64,000 nt of DNA from Capra hircus (lineage: Eukaryota > Chordata > Mammalia > Artiodactyla > Bovidae), in NCBI RefSeq assembly GCF_001704415.2, contig NC_030808.1, forward strand, positions 134,555,089 to 134,619,088. The letters run 5' to 3'. Positions 10,640 through 21,785 of this stretch are shown one piece after another. Under the pieces are notes generated by a model. That model saw only the letters and a program-made list of their open reading frames with translations, made no database searches and was not told the origin of the DNA. The stretch's first letter is position 1, and every line of letters begins with the position of its first letter. The position numbers were made by a program, and so were the translations under genes.

Positions 10640-11784
10640 CTTTGGCACTCTGGATTGGTTTTTTAAGAATAAGAATGGATTTATATATTACTTACATAAC
10701 TTAAAAATAAATAAGCTCAAGGTAAAAAAAAAAAAACAAAAAAAACATCCTAAATACCAGTGGCATGAATGAATGAATCCAGGCTGGAGATCATGCCTCC
10801 ACCTTTCCAGAGAGATAGGAATGTGAACAAAAATGCTTCCAATCTGGTCATTGTATCTGAGTCAGACATTCTGCTCCATATTATTTGAGGAGTTTTTCAA
10901 ATTCTTCAGGCCCAGACCTCTCTCTAAAAGTCCCAATTCCTAGATTAGGTGGGGCCCACCACGTGCATGTGAAAAACTTCAATCTCGACCTTTCCCAGAT
11001 GCCTCCAGCTCCTCAGCACCTGGCAGGACATCCAGCCCCAGGGCACAGATGTCCATTGACTGAACTCATGGATGTGCACGTGCTTGAAGATAGCTAATGA
11101 ACGGCCCTTCCCAGTGTGTTTCTCTGGAGTTCTTACTGGCGGGGCTCTTCTCACAGAGGGTTGCTGAGGAATGGGGCTGGACTAGACACCCCAGTGCCCC
11201 CAAGAGCAAGGGAGCCCAGCCAGAGTGGAGGCTTGGAGGGAGGTGGCCATTCACTTCCCCTTCCTTGCAGGATGGGCCACCCACATTCCAGAGACAAGGA
11301 CCACATTCTTCCGGCAGGAAATGCCAGGGCTGGGAGGACTGTCCTGTCTGCTCCTTTCCCTTCTTGCTTCCTCCCTCTTGGCCAGCTGCCAGCCCCGGGA
11401 TCTTGGGGCCCCAGATCAGAGCTTCTGGGTCTCAGATTCCTGGCCTCTAGCTTGCAGGTGTCACCTGCCAGAAATTTTTGCATGTGAACAGTAGGTAGCC
11501 CCTTATTAGTTTGACATACCTGGAATAAGCATGGCTATTTATTTTCTCTTCCCAGAATTAAAAAAAGGTTAGAAATTCCACAAGGCATCTGACTCAACTC
11601 TATTTTGTCCTTTCTCTTGCTTTTCCTAGTGTTGTTTATAGAGTAGCCCAGGAGCCTGAGTGTTCCACCCCCGTGTAGCTGTGGCCACACCTGGTGGCTG
11701 GAAGGAGTCCCATGACCCAGGTGGGGCCAGAGGCCTGTCTGGTGCACCCCACCAATGGACAGCTCTGACTGCAGTAGAGCAGAT
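10640..11784. other. Unique stretch; A-rich tract at 10724-10745
   Basis: Apart from an A-rich tract (13 As, then caaaaaaaac) and a gaat-rich bit near 10767, no repeat is recognised. From 10870 to 11500 it is GC-rich with overlapping frames up to 123 residues on both strands, none with a recognisable domain. Confidence 0.4.
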
Positions 11785-11995
11785 GGTGATGAGCTAAGGG
11801 CCCAGCACAAAAGTCAGGCAGCCTGGGCTCAAATCCTACCACTTCTCAGCTTTGCAGCAAATGAGTTATGTCTCTGAGCCTCATGTCCAAGATGGATGTG
11901 TCAACAGTTTCTCTGAAGGAGGCTGTGAGGATTAAATGAGATAATGCATGGAGAACACTTCACAAGTAGTAGCTGAATTATCGTATATTTTTAAT
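11785..11995 (+). mobile_element. MIR SINE, near full length
   Basis: The text 'ggcagcctgggctcaaatcc', then 'tctctgagcctcatg', then 'ggctgtgaggattaaatgag' and 'ataatgcatgg' tracks MIR from tRNA-like head to tail. Its 3' end is truncated by or adjacent to the BovB that follows. Confidence 0.85.
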
Positions 11996-12010
11996 ACCGA
12001 GCACCTGTCA

Positions 12011-13938
12011 GCTCAGTTCAGTTCAGTTCAGTCACTCGGTCGTGTCCGACTCTTTGTGACCCCATGGACCACAGCACGCTAGGCTTCCCTGTCCACCACC
12101 AGCTCACGGAGCTTACTCAAACTCATGTCCGTAGAGTCAGTATGCCATCCAACCATCTCATCCTCTGTTGTCCTCTTCTCCTCCTGCCTTCAATCTTTTC
12201 CAGCATCAGGGACTTTTCAAATGAGTCAGTTCTTTGCAGGAGGTGGCCAAAACGTTGGAGTTTCAGCTTCAGCATCAGTCCTTCCAATGAATATTCAGAA
12301 CTGATTTCCTTTAGGATTGACTGGTTGGATCTCCTTGCAGTCCCAGGGACTCTCAAGAGTCTTCTCCAACACCACAGTTCAAAAGCATCAGTTCTTCAGC
12401 ACTCAACTTTCTTTATAGTCCAACTCTCACATCCATACATGACTACTGGAAAAACCATAGCTTTTACTAGGTGGACCTTTGTTGGGAAAATAATATGCTG
12501 TTTAGGTTAGTCATAACTTTTCTTCCAAGGAGTAAGCATCTTTTAATTTCATAACTGTAGTCACCATCTGCAGGGATTTTGGAGCCCCCAAAAATAAAGT
12601 CTGTCACTGTTTCCATTGTTTCCCCATCTATTTGCCATGAAGTGATGGAACCGGATGCCATGATCTTAGTTTTCTAAATGTTGAGTTTTAAACCAACTTT
12701 TCACTCTCCTCTTTCACTTTCATCAAGAGCCTCTTTAGTTCTTCTTAACTTTCTGCCATTAGAGGGATGTCATCTGCATATCTGAGGTTATTGATATTTT
12801 TCCCTGCAATCTTGATTCCAGCTTGTGCTTCACTCAGCCTGGCATTTCTCATGATGTACTCTGCATATAAGTTAAACAAGTAGGGTGACAATATACAGAC
12901 TTGATGTACTCCTTTCCCGACTTAGAATCAGTCTGTTGTTCCATGTCCAGTTCTAACTGTTGCTTCTTGACCTGAATACAGATTTCTCAGGAGGCAGGTC
13001 AGATGGTCTGATATTCCAATCTCTTGAAGAATTTTCTACAGTTTGTTGTGATCCACACAGTCAAAGGCTTTGGCATAGTCAATAAAGCAGAAGTAGATGT
13101 TTTTCTGGAAGTCTCTTGCTTTTTCCATGATCCAGCGGCTGTTGGCAATTTGATCTCTGGTTCCTCTGCCTTTTCTAAACCCAGCTTGAACATCTGGAAG
13201 TTCATGGTTCACATACTGTTGAAGCCTGGCTAGGAGAACTTTGAACATTACTAGTGTGTGAGATGAGTGTAATTGTGCAGTAGTTTGAACATTCTTTTGA
13301 ATTGCTTTTCTTTGGGATTGGAATGAAAACTGACCTTTTCCAGTCCTGTGGCCACTGCTGAGTTTTCTAAATTTGCTGGCATATTGAGTGCAGCACTTTC
13401 ACAGCATCATCTTGTAGGATTAGAAATAGCTCAACTGGAATTCCATCACCTCCTCAACTTTGTTCTTAGTGATGCTTCCTAAGGCCCACTTGACTTCACA
13501 TTCCAGGATGTCTGGCTCTAGGTGAGTGATCACACCATCGTGGTTATCTGGGTCATGAAGATCTTTTTTGTATAGTTCTTCTGTGTATTCTTGCCACCTC
13601 TTCTTAATATCTTCTGCTTCTGTTAGGTCCATACCATTTCTGTCCTTTCTTTTGCCCATCTTTCATGAAATGTTCCCTTGGTATCTCTAATTTTCTTGAA
13701 GAGATCTCTAATTTTTCCCATCCTATTGTTGTCCTCTATTTCTCTACATTGATCACTGAGGAAGGCTTTCTTATCTCTCCTTGCTATTCTTTGGAACTCT
13801 GCATTCATATGGGTATATGTTTCTTTTTCTCCTTTGCCTTTTGCTTCTCTTCTTTCCTCAGCTATTTGTAAGGCCTCCTCAGACAACCAATTTGCCTTTT
13901 TGCATTTCTTGTTTTGGGGATGGTTTTGATCACTGCCT
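12011..13938 (-). mobile_element. BovB LINE, 1.9 kb, minus strand, dead RT ORF
   Basis: The tail repeat (cagttcagttcagttcagtc) lies at the left end. To the right, read on the minus strand, comes the whole reverse-transcriptase region back to its N-terminal linker (the QCREIEDNN and KKIRDTKGTF parts near 13680-13760). The catalytic YADD codons are present at 12769-12780, but a stop follows soon after (gaaagttaagaag), and frameshifts split the ORF into at least five pieces. The endonuclease half is missing through 5' truncation. The string cctgtca at 12004-12010 and 13939-13945 may be a target duplication, although its first five bases also fit the BovB consensus. Confidence 0.92.
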
Positions 13939-13945
13939 CCTGTCA

Positions 13946-14194
13946 TATACCCACTAATGTACAAAGTTCCAGAACCCTGAGCTAAAAGTTCAGGGCCCAC
14001 AGAGACCTCCTCATTGAGGAGACAGTCAGGAAAGCAGCAGCTCTGGGCTCCCTGTCATAAAATGGGTTTCAAGATAGAAGTGGGCTTAACTCTTTGCAAT
14101 AGACCAGTTTCACAGAGGAAAGGGACCACTGAAAAGACTTTGCAGATTGAATAGTAACTCTTAAGACAGGAAGAAAGGACGTTACAGGAAGGGC
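13946..14194. other. Short unique stretch
   Basis: Nothing recognised. A frame at 13623-14000 (minus) starts here and runs into BovB; it is a chance fusion. Confidence 0.4.
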
Positions 14195-14400
14195 AGTCAA
14201 CACATCCTAAGACTCAGAGACACAGCTGGAAGGCTGGGTTTGGAGATCCATGTATAGGAATCTAAAGTGGAAAAGGATGACGGTGGCAGAGGAGGTCACG
14301 AGATAGGTAGAAAAACTCACAGGACGGGCAGAGACCATCCTAGAAGGCCTCGAAGGCCTTGCCAAGGAGCAGTCCAGACTTCTTCCTGAGGGTACCGCCT
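14195..14400 (-). mobile_element. L2 fragment, antisense
   Basis: The pattern 'gaggtcacgagataggtag', 'gaaggccttgccaaggagc', 'cagacttcttcctgag' corresponds to the L2 3' region in reverse. Confidence 0.5.
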
Positions 14401-15145
14401 TGTAGCAAAGGTTTCCTTCTTGGAAGATCTCTCTGCTGTAGTGAGAGGGAGTCAGGGCAGATACTGGAAGAGACAAAGCTGAGTCAGAATTGGAGGATAG
14501 ATGCAAGAGGGCAGGGAGTGGCCCCCAAGCTTCAGTCTTTCCCTGGCTCCTTCTTGGTATTTGACATATCTGGGTACAACCCCAGCTATTATTAATGCAA
14601 TGTTTCCCTTTGTGTTAGCTCAGTTTTCTGTCGCTTCTGTTATACCATTACACTACTGCTTGAAATGAAACATGTATGTCCACTTGCCATTGGAAATAGT
14701 CTTTGCCCTCTGGGGCACCTGCTTTGGGAACCATGAATCTGGCTACAGCCCAACAGCAAAGAAGGGAAAGGGATCATTTCAGTGTATGGTGTCAGCCGAG
14801 CTGCAGGAGATTGGTCCCAAACCCCTGTTTCAAACCCTATGGCCTGTATGACTTTACTTAGGGGCTAGAGGTGGGGTTGCAGCTCTGAGAGCAAAGACAA
14901 AACAGACCTGCCCCGACCCTGGTGGTCTGGACTCATCCTTCCTTATCAGAGCATGTGGGCTCCAGCTCTGCTTGAGCATAAACAGGCAGATACACTTCTC
15001 TAAGAGAGAGAGCACCAGGCAGATCTAACGATGACTCAGTGGTGGAATTCTTTGTGGGTAATTGCATGGTGCTGTGTTAGTGAGAAATATGCAGGGGGAG
15101 GGAGAGAGGGAGAGGAGGAAAGAAGGCAAGAAGGAAGGAAATGCA
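14401..15145. other. Unique stretch; purine-rich run at its end
   Basis: No gene recognised. Positions 15090-15141 are a purine-rich GGGA/GAAGG low-complexity run. Confidence 0.45.
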
Positions 15146-15149
15146 TCAT

Positions 15150-15315
15150 CTAATTTATCTTCACAGGAATCTTGTAAGGCAGGAATTTTTATGCCCATTT
15201 TACAGATGAGAAACCAGTCTCAGAGATAATAAGCTAACTGCCAAGGTCACTTCTAATGAGAACTATAACTAAGCCAATAGTTCAGATCTGTCTGACTTTA
15301 AAGCCACTCCTTTCT
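15150..15315 (-). mobile_element. MIR SINE, antisense
   Basis: Key text: 'ttatgcccattttacagatg', 'agaaaccagtctcagagat', 'tgccaaggtcacttc', then 'agatctgtctgactttaaag'. This is MIR reversed, from core to head. Confidence 0.75.
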
Positions 15316-16134
15316 TTTAAAAGAATGATATCCATAATCACACCATGGTAGCCACTGTTATTTTTTTAATCCTTTTCTAGTCTCTCCTTTTTGGTGTGTC
15401 AAAAATATGCATCTCTTCCTTTTATTCACCTAGCATTGTATCACAAACATTTGCAATGTTGTTAAATAGTATTTACAATAATGATTTTTACATGATATGT
15501 GCACCCTGTGGACATACCGTGATTCTGAGCCATCCTTGAACATTGAGGTTGTTTCAACATCTCAGGATTATCAATTCTCCCCACCCTCTACCCTTCCCAA
15601 GTCAGACTCCCCTGGAATGAGTCAGGACTCCCCCCTGCCCTTCGTCTGGAAGGTTATGTAGGTCACTGGGGTCCAGTCATACCTGTAGTGGTGCAGCAAG
15701 GCATGCTAGAGCCTCTCAGAAGGTGAGAGCGACTCAGAAAGTCAAGTCTTCTGCCTCCCCTCACAGTCTGCCAAGCCCTGCCACTGCCCCACCCCATCAG
15801 GTCACAAAAGGAGGTGCTGTGAACTGGGCAGGCCAAAGGCTGCTCCAGGGGGCTTCTTAATGCGGTGAAGGCGACTCAGACATCTCAGGGGCCAAAAGGC
15901 ACCTGGATGACCCCAAAATAGGAATAGAAGCCAGACCTCTGCAAAAAGCCTGGGTCATTACTTGGTCCTCATTTTCCTGAGAGGCTCTGTCCAGAGAGTT
16001 CTCTGTTCTCTGACCCCTTGGGGAACATGCCACATCCCAAGCTGGCTCCCTAACGACTCCATGATGGACTCTCAAAGCAGAAACACTCCTGGCAGGCGAG
16101 CTGATGTGCGCACTGCCTAAGGTGAAGGGCCTAA
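15316..16134. other. Mostly unique; possible old LINE text near 15340-15590
   Basis: The AT-rich part near 15340-15590 has the flavour of an old antisense L1 (…gaacattgaggttgtttcaac), but I cannot name it. The rest to 16134 is GC-richer unique DNA with no gene signal. Confidence 0.3.
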
Positions 16135-16165
16135 GATCACATTTTCAGGATGCTTCCCTGCTTTA
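16135..16165 (+). repeat. 31-bp direct repeat, copy 1
   Basis: It begins gatcacattttcagg and ends cttccctgcttta. It is identical over all 31 bases to 17471-17501. Flanks on both sides are unrelated. Confidence 0.9.
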
Positions 16166-17470
16166 TCTGTTTGCAAAGCAGATATTTGGGGAGGTTGGGC
16201 TCAGAACTGCTTCTCAGTTGCCAGCCCCATGGGAAATGGTTCGCATTCTTAGCATAGCTGGAGGACTGTGAGGCAAGGGAGCTGACTGCATATGACTGCC
16301 AGGAGGCTGCTCCGACCAGACCCGAGGAAGATGAGCCACCAGCTCGGCATCCTCTCTGCCTGGACCGGTTCCGGCGTGGGCATGCTGGACATTCTTCCCA
16401 AGGAGGCAGGGTAGTGGGAAATCTCTGGGGGGGCTACGTGGCTATTGCCATCACTGAAGCAGACCCAGGACTGAGAGGGCTTTCAGAGGTCAAATTCTTC
16501 ATGCCCCTGGCCAGCACACACCAGTACCAGCAGCACTGACCTTGGAAGATGCTCACCAAGTGTTAAAGAGACTGGCTTTCTTGAGCCAGTGGGATTTCAG
16601 TGTGTTCTGGATGTGTTGCTCTTTGCACTTTTTTCTTTTAACAAGGAACATGTATCATTTAAAAACAAAATCAAGGTAACTGTAAAATAAAATAACTAGA
16701 TAAAAAGGCTTCTGAGCTAAGGCATTTCATCTCTCACCTTGATTATAAACCCCAGCATATAGCACTCTCTCTTATCAGAAAATCATGATGTCACCCCTCT
16801 GTGCCCTTTCCCGCGGTTGCTTGGACACGCGGATGAGCTGCTGAAAGGAAGCGGGGCAGTGGCCTCCTTGGCCTGAACCTGGGACTGGAGCCCGGTCCTC
16901 ACCTGGCACGCTGGCTGGCGGCCACCAGTCACACCTACAGAATTCTCTGAAATGAGGAACAGCATTCTTGAGACCACTGAGTGGAGAGCCTCAAGCTGGA
17001 GTTTATTCAGGCCCTGCTCCGTGCCAGGAAACACAGGGAGAGAAACCCGCTCTGGCACCACCTCTGTGGCCCAAGCCAGACCCCTGCCCGGTCTGTGAGC
17101 ATAGACATGTCTGTGGGGAACCTTCCAGGAGGGGTGTCCTGGGAGCTGGGTCCCCAACAGCTGCCGCTTCAGGGCTTCAGGAAGCCTCCAGGGGAGGGGC
17201 ACTGAGGCAGAGGGAAAGCCCAGCAGCTTGCAGCCTGCTCGACAACCATGACTGCTTAGCGTGAAGCTGGTAGAGAAATATTCCTGGGAACCAGGTGTGT
17301 GAGTCAGATTTAAGCCCCGGGCCCCTCCCTGGAGTGGCCACTGTCCAGGAGGCTGAAATGAGCGGCATGCCTCAGAAGTGCCAGAGCCCAACAGGTGTGT
17401 GTGCCTGCGGGTTGAAGGGCTGACAGCCTGCGCTGCCTGAACTTCCTGCGCAGCCCAGGTGCTCAGCCTG
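16166..17470. other. Unique, GC-rich; 202-residue minus ORF of unknown status
   Basis: Holds the longest non-transposon frame in the window (minus, 16783-17391, 202 residues). It is rich in S, P, G and L and matches no domain I know. Plus-strand frames of 74 and 98 residues overlap it. Text near 16995-17080 faintly resembles antisense L2. I do not call a gene. Confidence 0.35.
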
Positions 17471-17501
17471 GATCACATTTTCAGGATGCTTCCCTGCTTT
17501 A
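17471..17501 (+). repeat. 31-bp direct repeat, copy 2
   Basis: Exact copy of 16135-16165, 1,336 bases downstream. Confidence 0.9.
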
Positions 17502-17509
17502 CACACCAT

Positions 17510-17665
17510 ACATCACCAGGATAGCTTTCTAAATTCCCAACACCCGGGCCACATCCCAGGCCAATTCAGTCAAGCTCCTTGGAGGTTAGACCCAGATACT
17601 AGCATTTTTTCAAGCTTCCAAGTAATTAAAAAATTAGCCATGGTTGACAACCAGTGCTTTATAGA
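17510..17665 (+). mobile_element. Possible old DNA-transposon remnant
   Basis: The order 'ggccacatcccaggccaatt', 'ttagacccagatactagcat', 'acaaccagtgctttat' resembles an old mammalian MER-type element that ends in 'gagaaccactgct'. The assignment is tentative. Confidence 0.35.
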
Positions 17666-18435
17666 GATATCTGATGCATTCCAAGCTCATCAAACAAAAT
17701 AAGTAGGGTTCTTCCTGAGTGATTCATGGAGCCACCGTCTCCTGAGAAGCCCTCCTCTATAAGAGTGAGAGGACAGTCACTCTTCAAAAACCATCTCGAC
17801 ACCCCCTCCTCCTGTGGGAGGTGCTCCCCGGCTGCCTCCACTGTCCCTCAGGACCTGCGTCACCTACCACACATAGCCATTGGTTGACTGATATTTGCGG
17901 TGCCCACAGATGGGGCAATCTGTTACCACGGGAGCAGGTCATCGGTTGCATATTATGCCTCCTGGTAACCCGCTGGCCTTCCACCTACCACCATTCATCA
18001 CCCATATTACATGCTCAGCAAGTGTTTTTGGGCTGACTTATATTCTATTGCATTTTAACATTTCAGGCAATCTTGGTGACGAAATTTGACACAAATTAGT
18101 GGTTTTAATGTTGGTCAATGATTGTGGCCAAGGAGGAAACAGGGGTGGTCCACAGTGAATGGAAATGGGAAGAATGGCCAAGAACTGCCTGTTAGACTGT
18201 CTTCCAGGAATGATGTGTAACCCATATAACCCAACTTTCATGTGATCCAGGCTCTACACTGAGAAGACGTGGCAGTTCCGTGGGTTAGTAGGTAGGGGAA
18301 AGAGGTTTTCTAATCGAGAGCACTGTGAATATTTACTGCAGTCTCTTAAGGAAATTTGAACGTGGCAAATGGAAGCCACATTTTTCTATCTCCTTTTTAC
18401 TTCTTTCCCTGTAATTCACATCTGAGGAGCTGATA
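17666..18435. other. Unique stretch, nothing assigned
   Basis: No repeat or exon recognised. Short frames on both strands have no features of a gene. Confidence 0.4.
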
Positions 18436-18439
18436 TATC

Positions 18440-18770
18440 AGCTTGGCCTTAAAGGGTAGAGACAGAAGGAGAGGGTGTTCCAGGCAGAGAGACTAATTGG
18501 GTTTTCAGACTGGCCAGTGGTCCTGTGACTATGGAATGAAGGATATGGGTGGTTAAAAAGTGACCGGAAAGGAGGAGCATGGGCAGTGTATGAAGGGCCT
18601 TGAATTGCAGGTCAGGCAGATGAACTCCAGGTTTTAACATCCAAAGCTTAAGGCCAAGGTGTAGTATAATAGGGTCACTCTGGCACCATGTAGAGGGTGG
18701 GATGCCAGTCAGGATATGACAGCAGGCCCAGGAGAGATGGCTGGGCCAGAGAGAGGCTGCCCATGAGGGA
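18440..18770 (-). mobile_element. L2 fragment, antisense
   Basis: The series 'gtgttccaggcagagag', 'gtatgaagggccttgaattg', 'tagggtcactctggcacc', 'ggatgccagtcaggatatg' follows the L2 3' region in reverse orientation. Confidence 0.6.
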
Positions 18771-19900
18771 AGCACACTCAGGTCCTCCTGTGGCTGCTGA
18801 GGAAGCCTGTTCTAAGCCCCACATCCTGCATGATGTATTCTCAGACCTGGGGCCAGTGATGGAGGTGCTCCCACACTCCTTACTCCACAGACCTGTCCAG
18901 AGGTCGTGGCCTACCTGGTTAGTCACCCCAGACCCAGACCAGCCACTCCACACTGCCTCTCCAGCCTCTGAGCTGAGGTCAGAAACCCCCGCCCAGGAGT
19001 TGGCAGACCCAACGGTCTTCACCCACAGGCCAATATGTTTGCTTTATGTCCAGCCCAAAGGACACTTACAGTCACTACCAAAGAGAAAACAAACAAATAT
19101 GTAGACTTAAATATGAAATGCATTTCAGTGAAATTTTTTAAACTGAGGAATAGCTCTTAAATTCTAAAGTTTTACGTCAATTTTTACCAGAAAATTTCAG
19201 GAGTCTGGACTGCAAATGTTTTCCAGGGAGCTGATGCTGAGATAGAGTTAGGAATGCAAGATGACTTCTAGGGGAAGTGTAGCAGAGGAGATAAAGCCTC
19301 TAAAAAAGGGAGAGAAACACGATCGGAGCTTCATTCTCTGCCAGCCCACCAGGGGCCAGAAGAGCCCAGGGCTGCCCAGGGTTGGTGGGGGAAGCTTGAA
19401 AATGCCTGGGCCCTTGTACCACCACCTCGCTCAGTCGTTTGCCAAGGCCACCCCAAGAAGACCTTAAACTTGTTCTGAAAATTGGGGGAACCCAGAAGAA
19501 GCCCACAGTTCTACAGCTTTGCGGTGACCATAGCCTTGCCACCAGACAGTCCTTTCTTGAAGAGACATCTCTGCATCTGCCATGGAGTCCCTCTTCCTCC
19601 CACCTGTTGGTCTGAGTAGACCGTACCTAAGGCCTGGCTTCAGTCTCCACAAGCAATCCATTCAATCTCGCCATCACCTTCCTCCCCTCCTGGCTCCGAG
19701 AATCTGTTCTCTCTTCCCCCTCCCTCCACTTCTCAACACTGAAGGCTTTTCCTTCATTCACCTCCTCACAATATTCTGTCCTAAATTTGCCACATGCAAA
19801 ATCAAAAGATGAACAACTACCTGGGAAATGCTCTGTGTAACTGGAATCACCAAGAAATTCATCTTCCCAAGATATAAAAAAACTCAACAAAAGTCATAGG
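18771..19900. other. Unique stretch, nothing assigned
   Basis: Frames up to 135 residues (18697-19104) begin inside the L2 remnant and have no known domain. A pyrimidine-rich part lies near 19676-19735. No gene signal was found. Confidence 0.4.
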
Positions 19901-19904
19901 CATA

Positions 19905-20700
19905 ACCAAACAGAAAACTGAGCAAAAAATATGAATGGATGGCTCATAGGAAAATAAGTATAAATGGTCCTTAGATGAAGAGATGCTCAACCTGACTCAC
20001 AGTAAAAGAAATTCAAATTATGACTGTACAGATACCATTTTCGCCTATCAGATTGGCAAAGATCAAAGCATCTGATTCAGCACAGCGTTGGCGTGGAAAT
20101 AGGGCACTCACCCTGCTGGTGAGAATGGAGATTGGTCACACCATTCGGAAGGTGATTTGGCAACATCCTCCTAAGTGACAAATTCCCACGATCTTCAAAA
20201 GGCAGTAGAACAGAATGATTAAGAAAATGAACCGGAGTCCTAGAAACTTGGTTTGCATCTTAGCTGTTCAGGTAGCCTACTTTTCTGTGCCTCAGTTTTT
20301 CTCATCTGTAAAATGGGATGATAATAGTACCTACCTTTGGAGATGCTCAAGGGAATTAAAATATATTAGTAATTGTAAAGCACCTACTCTAGCGCCCCAC
20401 TCTTAGTAACTGCCATGTAAATGGTAACTAATACTATTTATTGACCAGCAATTTCACTGCTAGGAAGCTATCCCACAGATATGCTTGCGCCTGTGCTACA
20501 TGAGTACACCGTGTGCTCACTGCAGCATTGGCGCAGCTGGGGAGAAAACCACAAACAACCCAAACGTCCTTTAAAAGACGGGATTGACTGGCGCATGTGT
20601 AGAATGGAATGCCATGCAGATGCAGAAAAGTGACAAAGAAGCTCCTCTGGACTGATCCCGTGTGTTCAGGATACTACCGTGAGCTTTTAAATGCGTTGTA
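19905..20700 (+). mobile_element. Old L1 3' part, split by a MIR
   Basis: Left part: 'agagatgctcaacctgactc', 'cagattggcaaagatcaaag', 'ggtgatttggcaacatcc'. After the MIR it resumes: 'ccagcaatttcactgctagg', 'aaccacaaacaacccaaacg', 'gaatggaatgccatgcag'. This is the end of L1 ORF2 in sense orientation. No open frame is retained. Confidence 0.8.
20202..20438 (+). mobile_element. MIR SINE inserted in old L1
   Basis: Near-complete MIR: 'gaatgattaagaaaatgaacc' head, 'tcagtttttctcatctgtaaaatggg' core (shown in part) and 'taactgccatgtaaatggt' tail. The L1 text on either side is collinear, so the MIR landed in an existing L1. Confidence 0.85.
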
Positions 20701-20706
20701 TAGGCG

Positions 20707-20990
20707 CAAGTCCAAATACCCTTATCCACAATTTTGAAATTCAAAATTCTCTAAAAAAAAATAAGCTTTTGTTTGTTTTAGGAGATTTGGCACAAATACA
20801 TTTGGTAGCAAAATTTGAACTGAACTGAACTGACTTAAGGCTGATAACGTCTCTATTTATCAAAATCTTCATGTGTTTTATCACAGGCTGTGCTGGGGAT
20901 GTGACATAATATATACCCATTACCTTTGTATATTCTGAATTCCAAATTCTTGGACTCATCTGCCCCCAGAGTTTCCAGAGAAGGAAGTGT
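20707..20990. mobile_element. Possible Tigger/MER2-type DNA transposon with inverted ends
   Basis: The left end (ccacaattttgaaattcaaa) and the reverse complement of the right end (ccaagaatttggaattcaga) form an imperfect terminal inverted repeat about 280 bases apart, as in short non-autonomous DNA transposons. The family name is tentative. Confidence 0.4.
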
Positions 20991-21778
20991 GGATTTTCTC
21001 CAACCTTTTTCTCTCTTTGAAGTATCTCTTTAAGAATACATGGGAAACTAGCCCCGGTTTGCTCTAATGAAGAGCTTCTTGGCTGTGCTACAGAAATGTG
21101 AGGGACAATTTCACCATGTTCAAATCCAAGAATGTGAAGAGTCTATGGATATCTTACTTATTCAAGAAACAAATAAATGCCATTGAAGACCTCCTCAGCC
21201 CAGGCTGTCAGGTCACCTTACAGCCTGGCTGCCCTTTCACTGGCATGGCTGTGGCAGCCTGCCCAGAACTCGGACCTGGGAGCCGGGGCTGGAGAGTGGA
21301 AGCAGGTGGGACAGGAGCCTCATCTCTGACTCAAGGTGCTGCCCTAGGCAGGTGGTGAGGCCTCCTCCCTAGAAAAGTGGAGATAATAGGAGTGACTCAG
21401 TGTCAGGCACTGAGATGGGCCGATTGGCAGGGAAGCCAGGTCCCTCACCAGCACCCTGTTGCACACCTATCCTCTCCCAGAAGGGCAAGAGCCACTCTCC
21501 AACTCTATCAAACACCTCCTAGCAGACACATGGTGTGAAGTCCTCCAATCCAGCTGGGAGCATTAGGGTCCTGAAAACTGAGGCTCAAGTACACTATCCC
21601 AGACACATAGGAAGCTCCCAGCAGCCCTGGTTTAGGGCTGAAGATTCTGAACAAGATCCTGCATGTGGACATGGTAAGGGGGATAGTTAAATACATCCAA
21701 GACCTGAGCGTGCAGCACAGGACAATGCCCATGGCCTGGCAATGAGTGAAAACGCAGACTACAGAACTATACATGTGT
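20991..21778. other. Unique stretch, nothing assigned
   Basis: No repeat or gene recognised. It ends at the BovB target site. Confidence 0.4.
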
Positions 21779-21785
21779 ATGGATA

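Noticed and set aside
13623..14000. 125-residue minus frame as a host gene
   Set aside because: It is BovB RT linker sequence with a chance N-terminal extension from flanking DNA.
20816..20837. gaactgaactgaactga as a BovB tail
   Set aside because: No BovB body is attached on either side; it lies within the possible DNA-transposon remnant and is probably coincidence.
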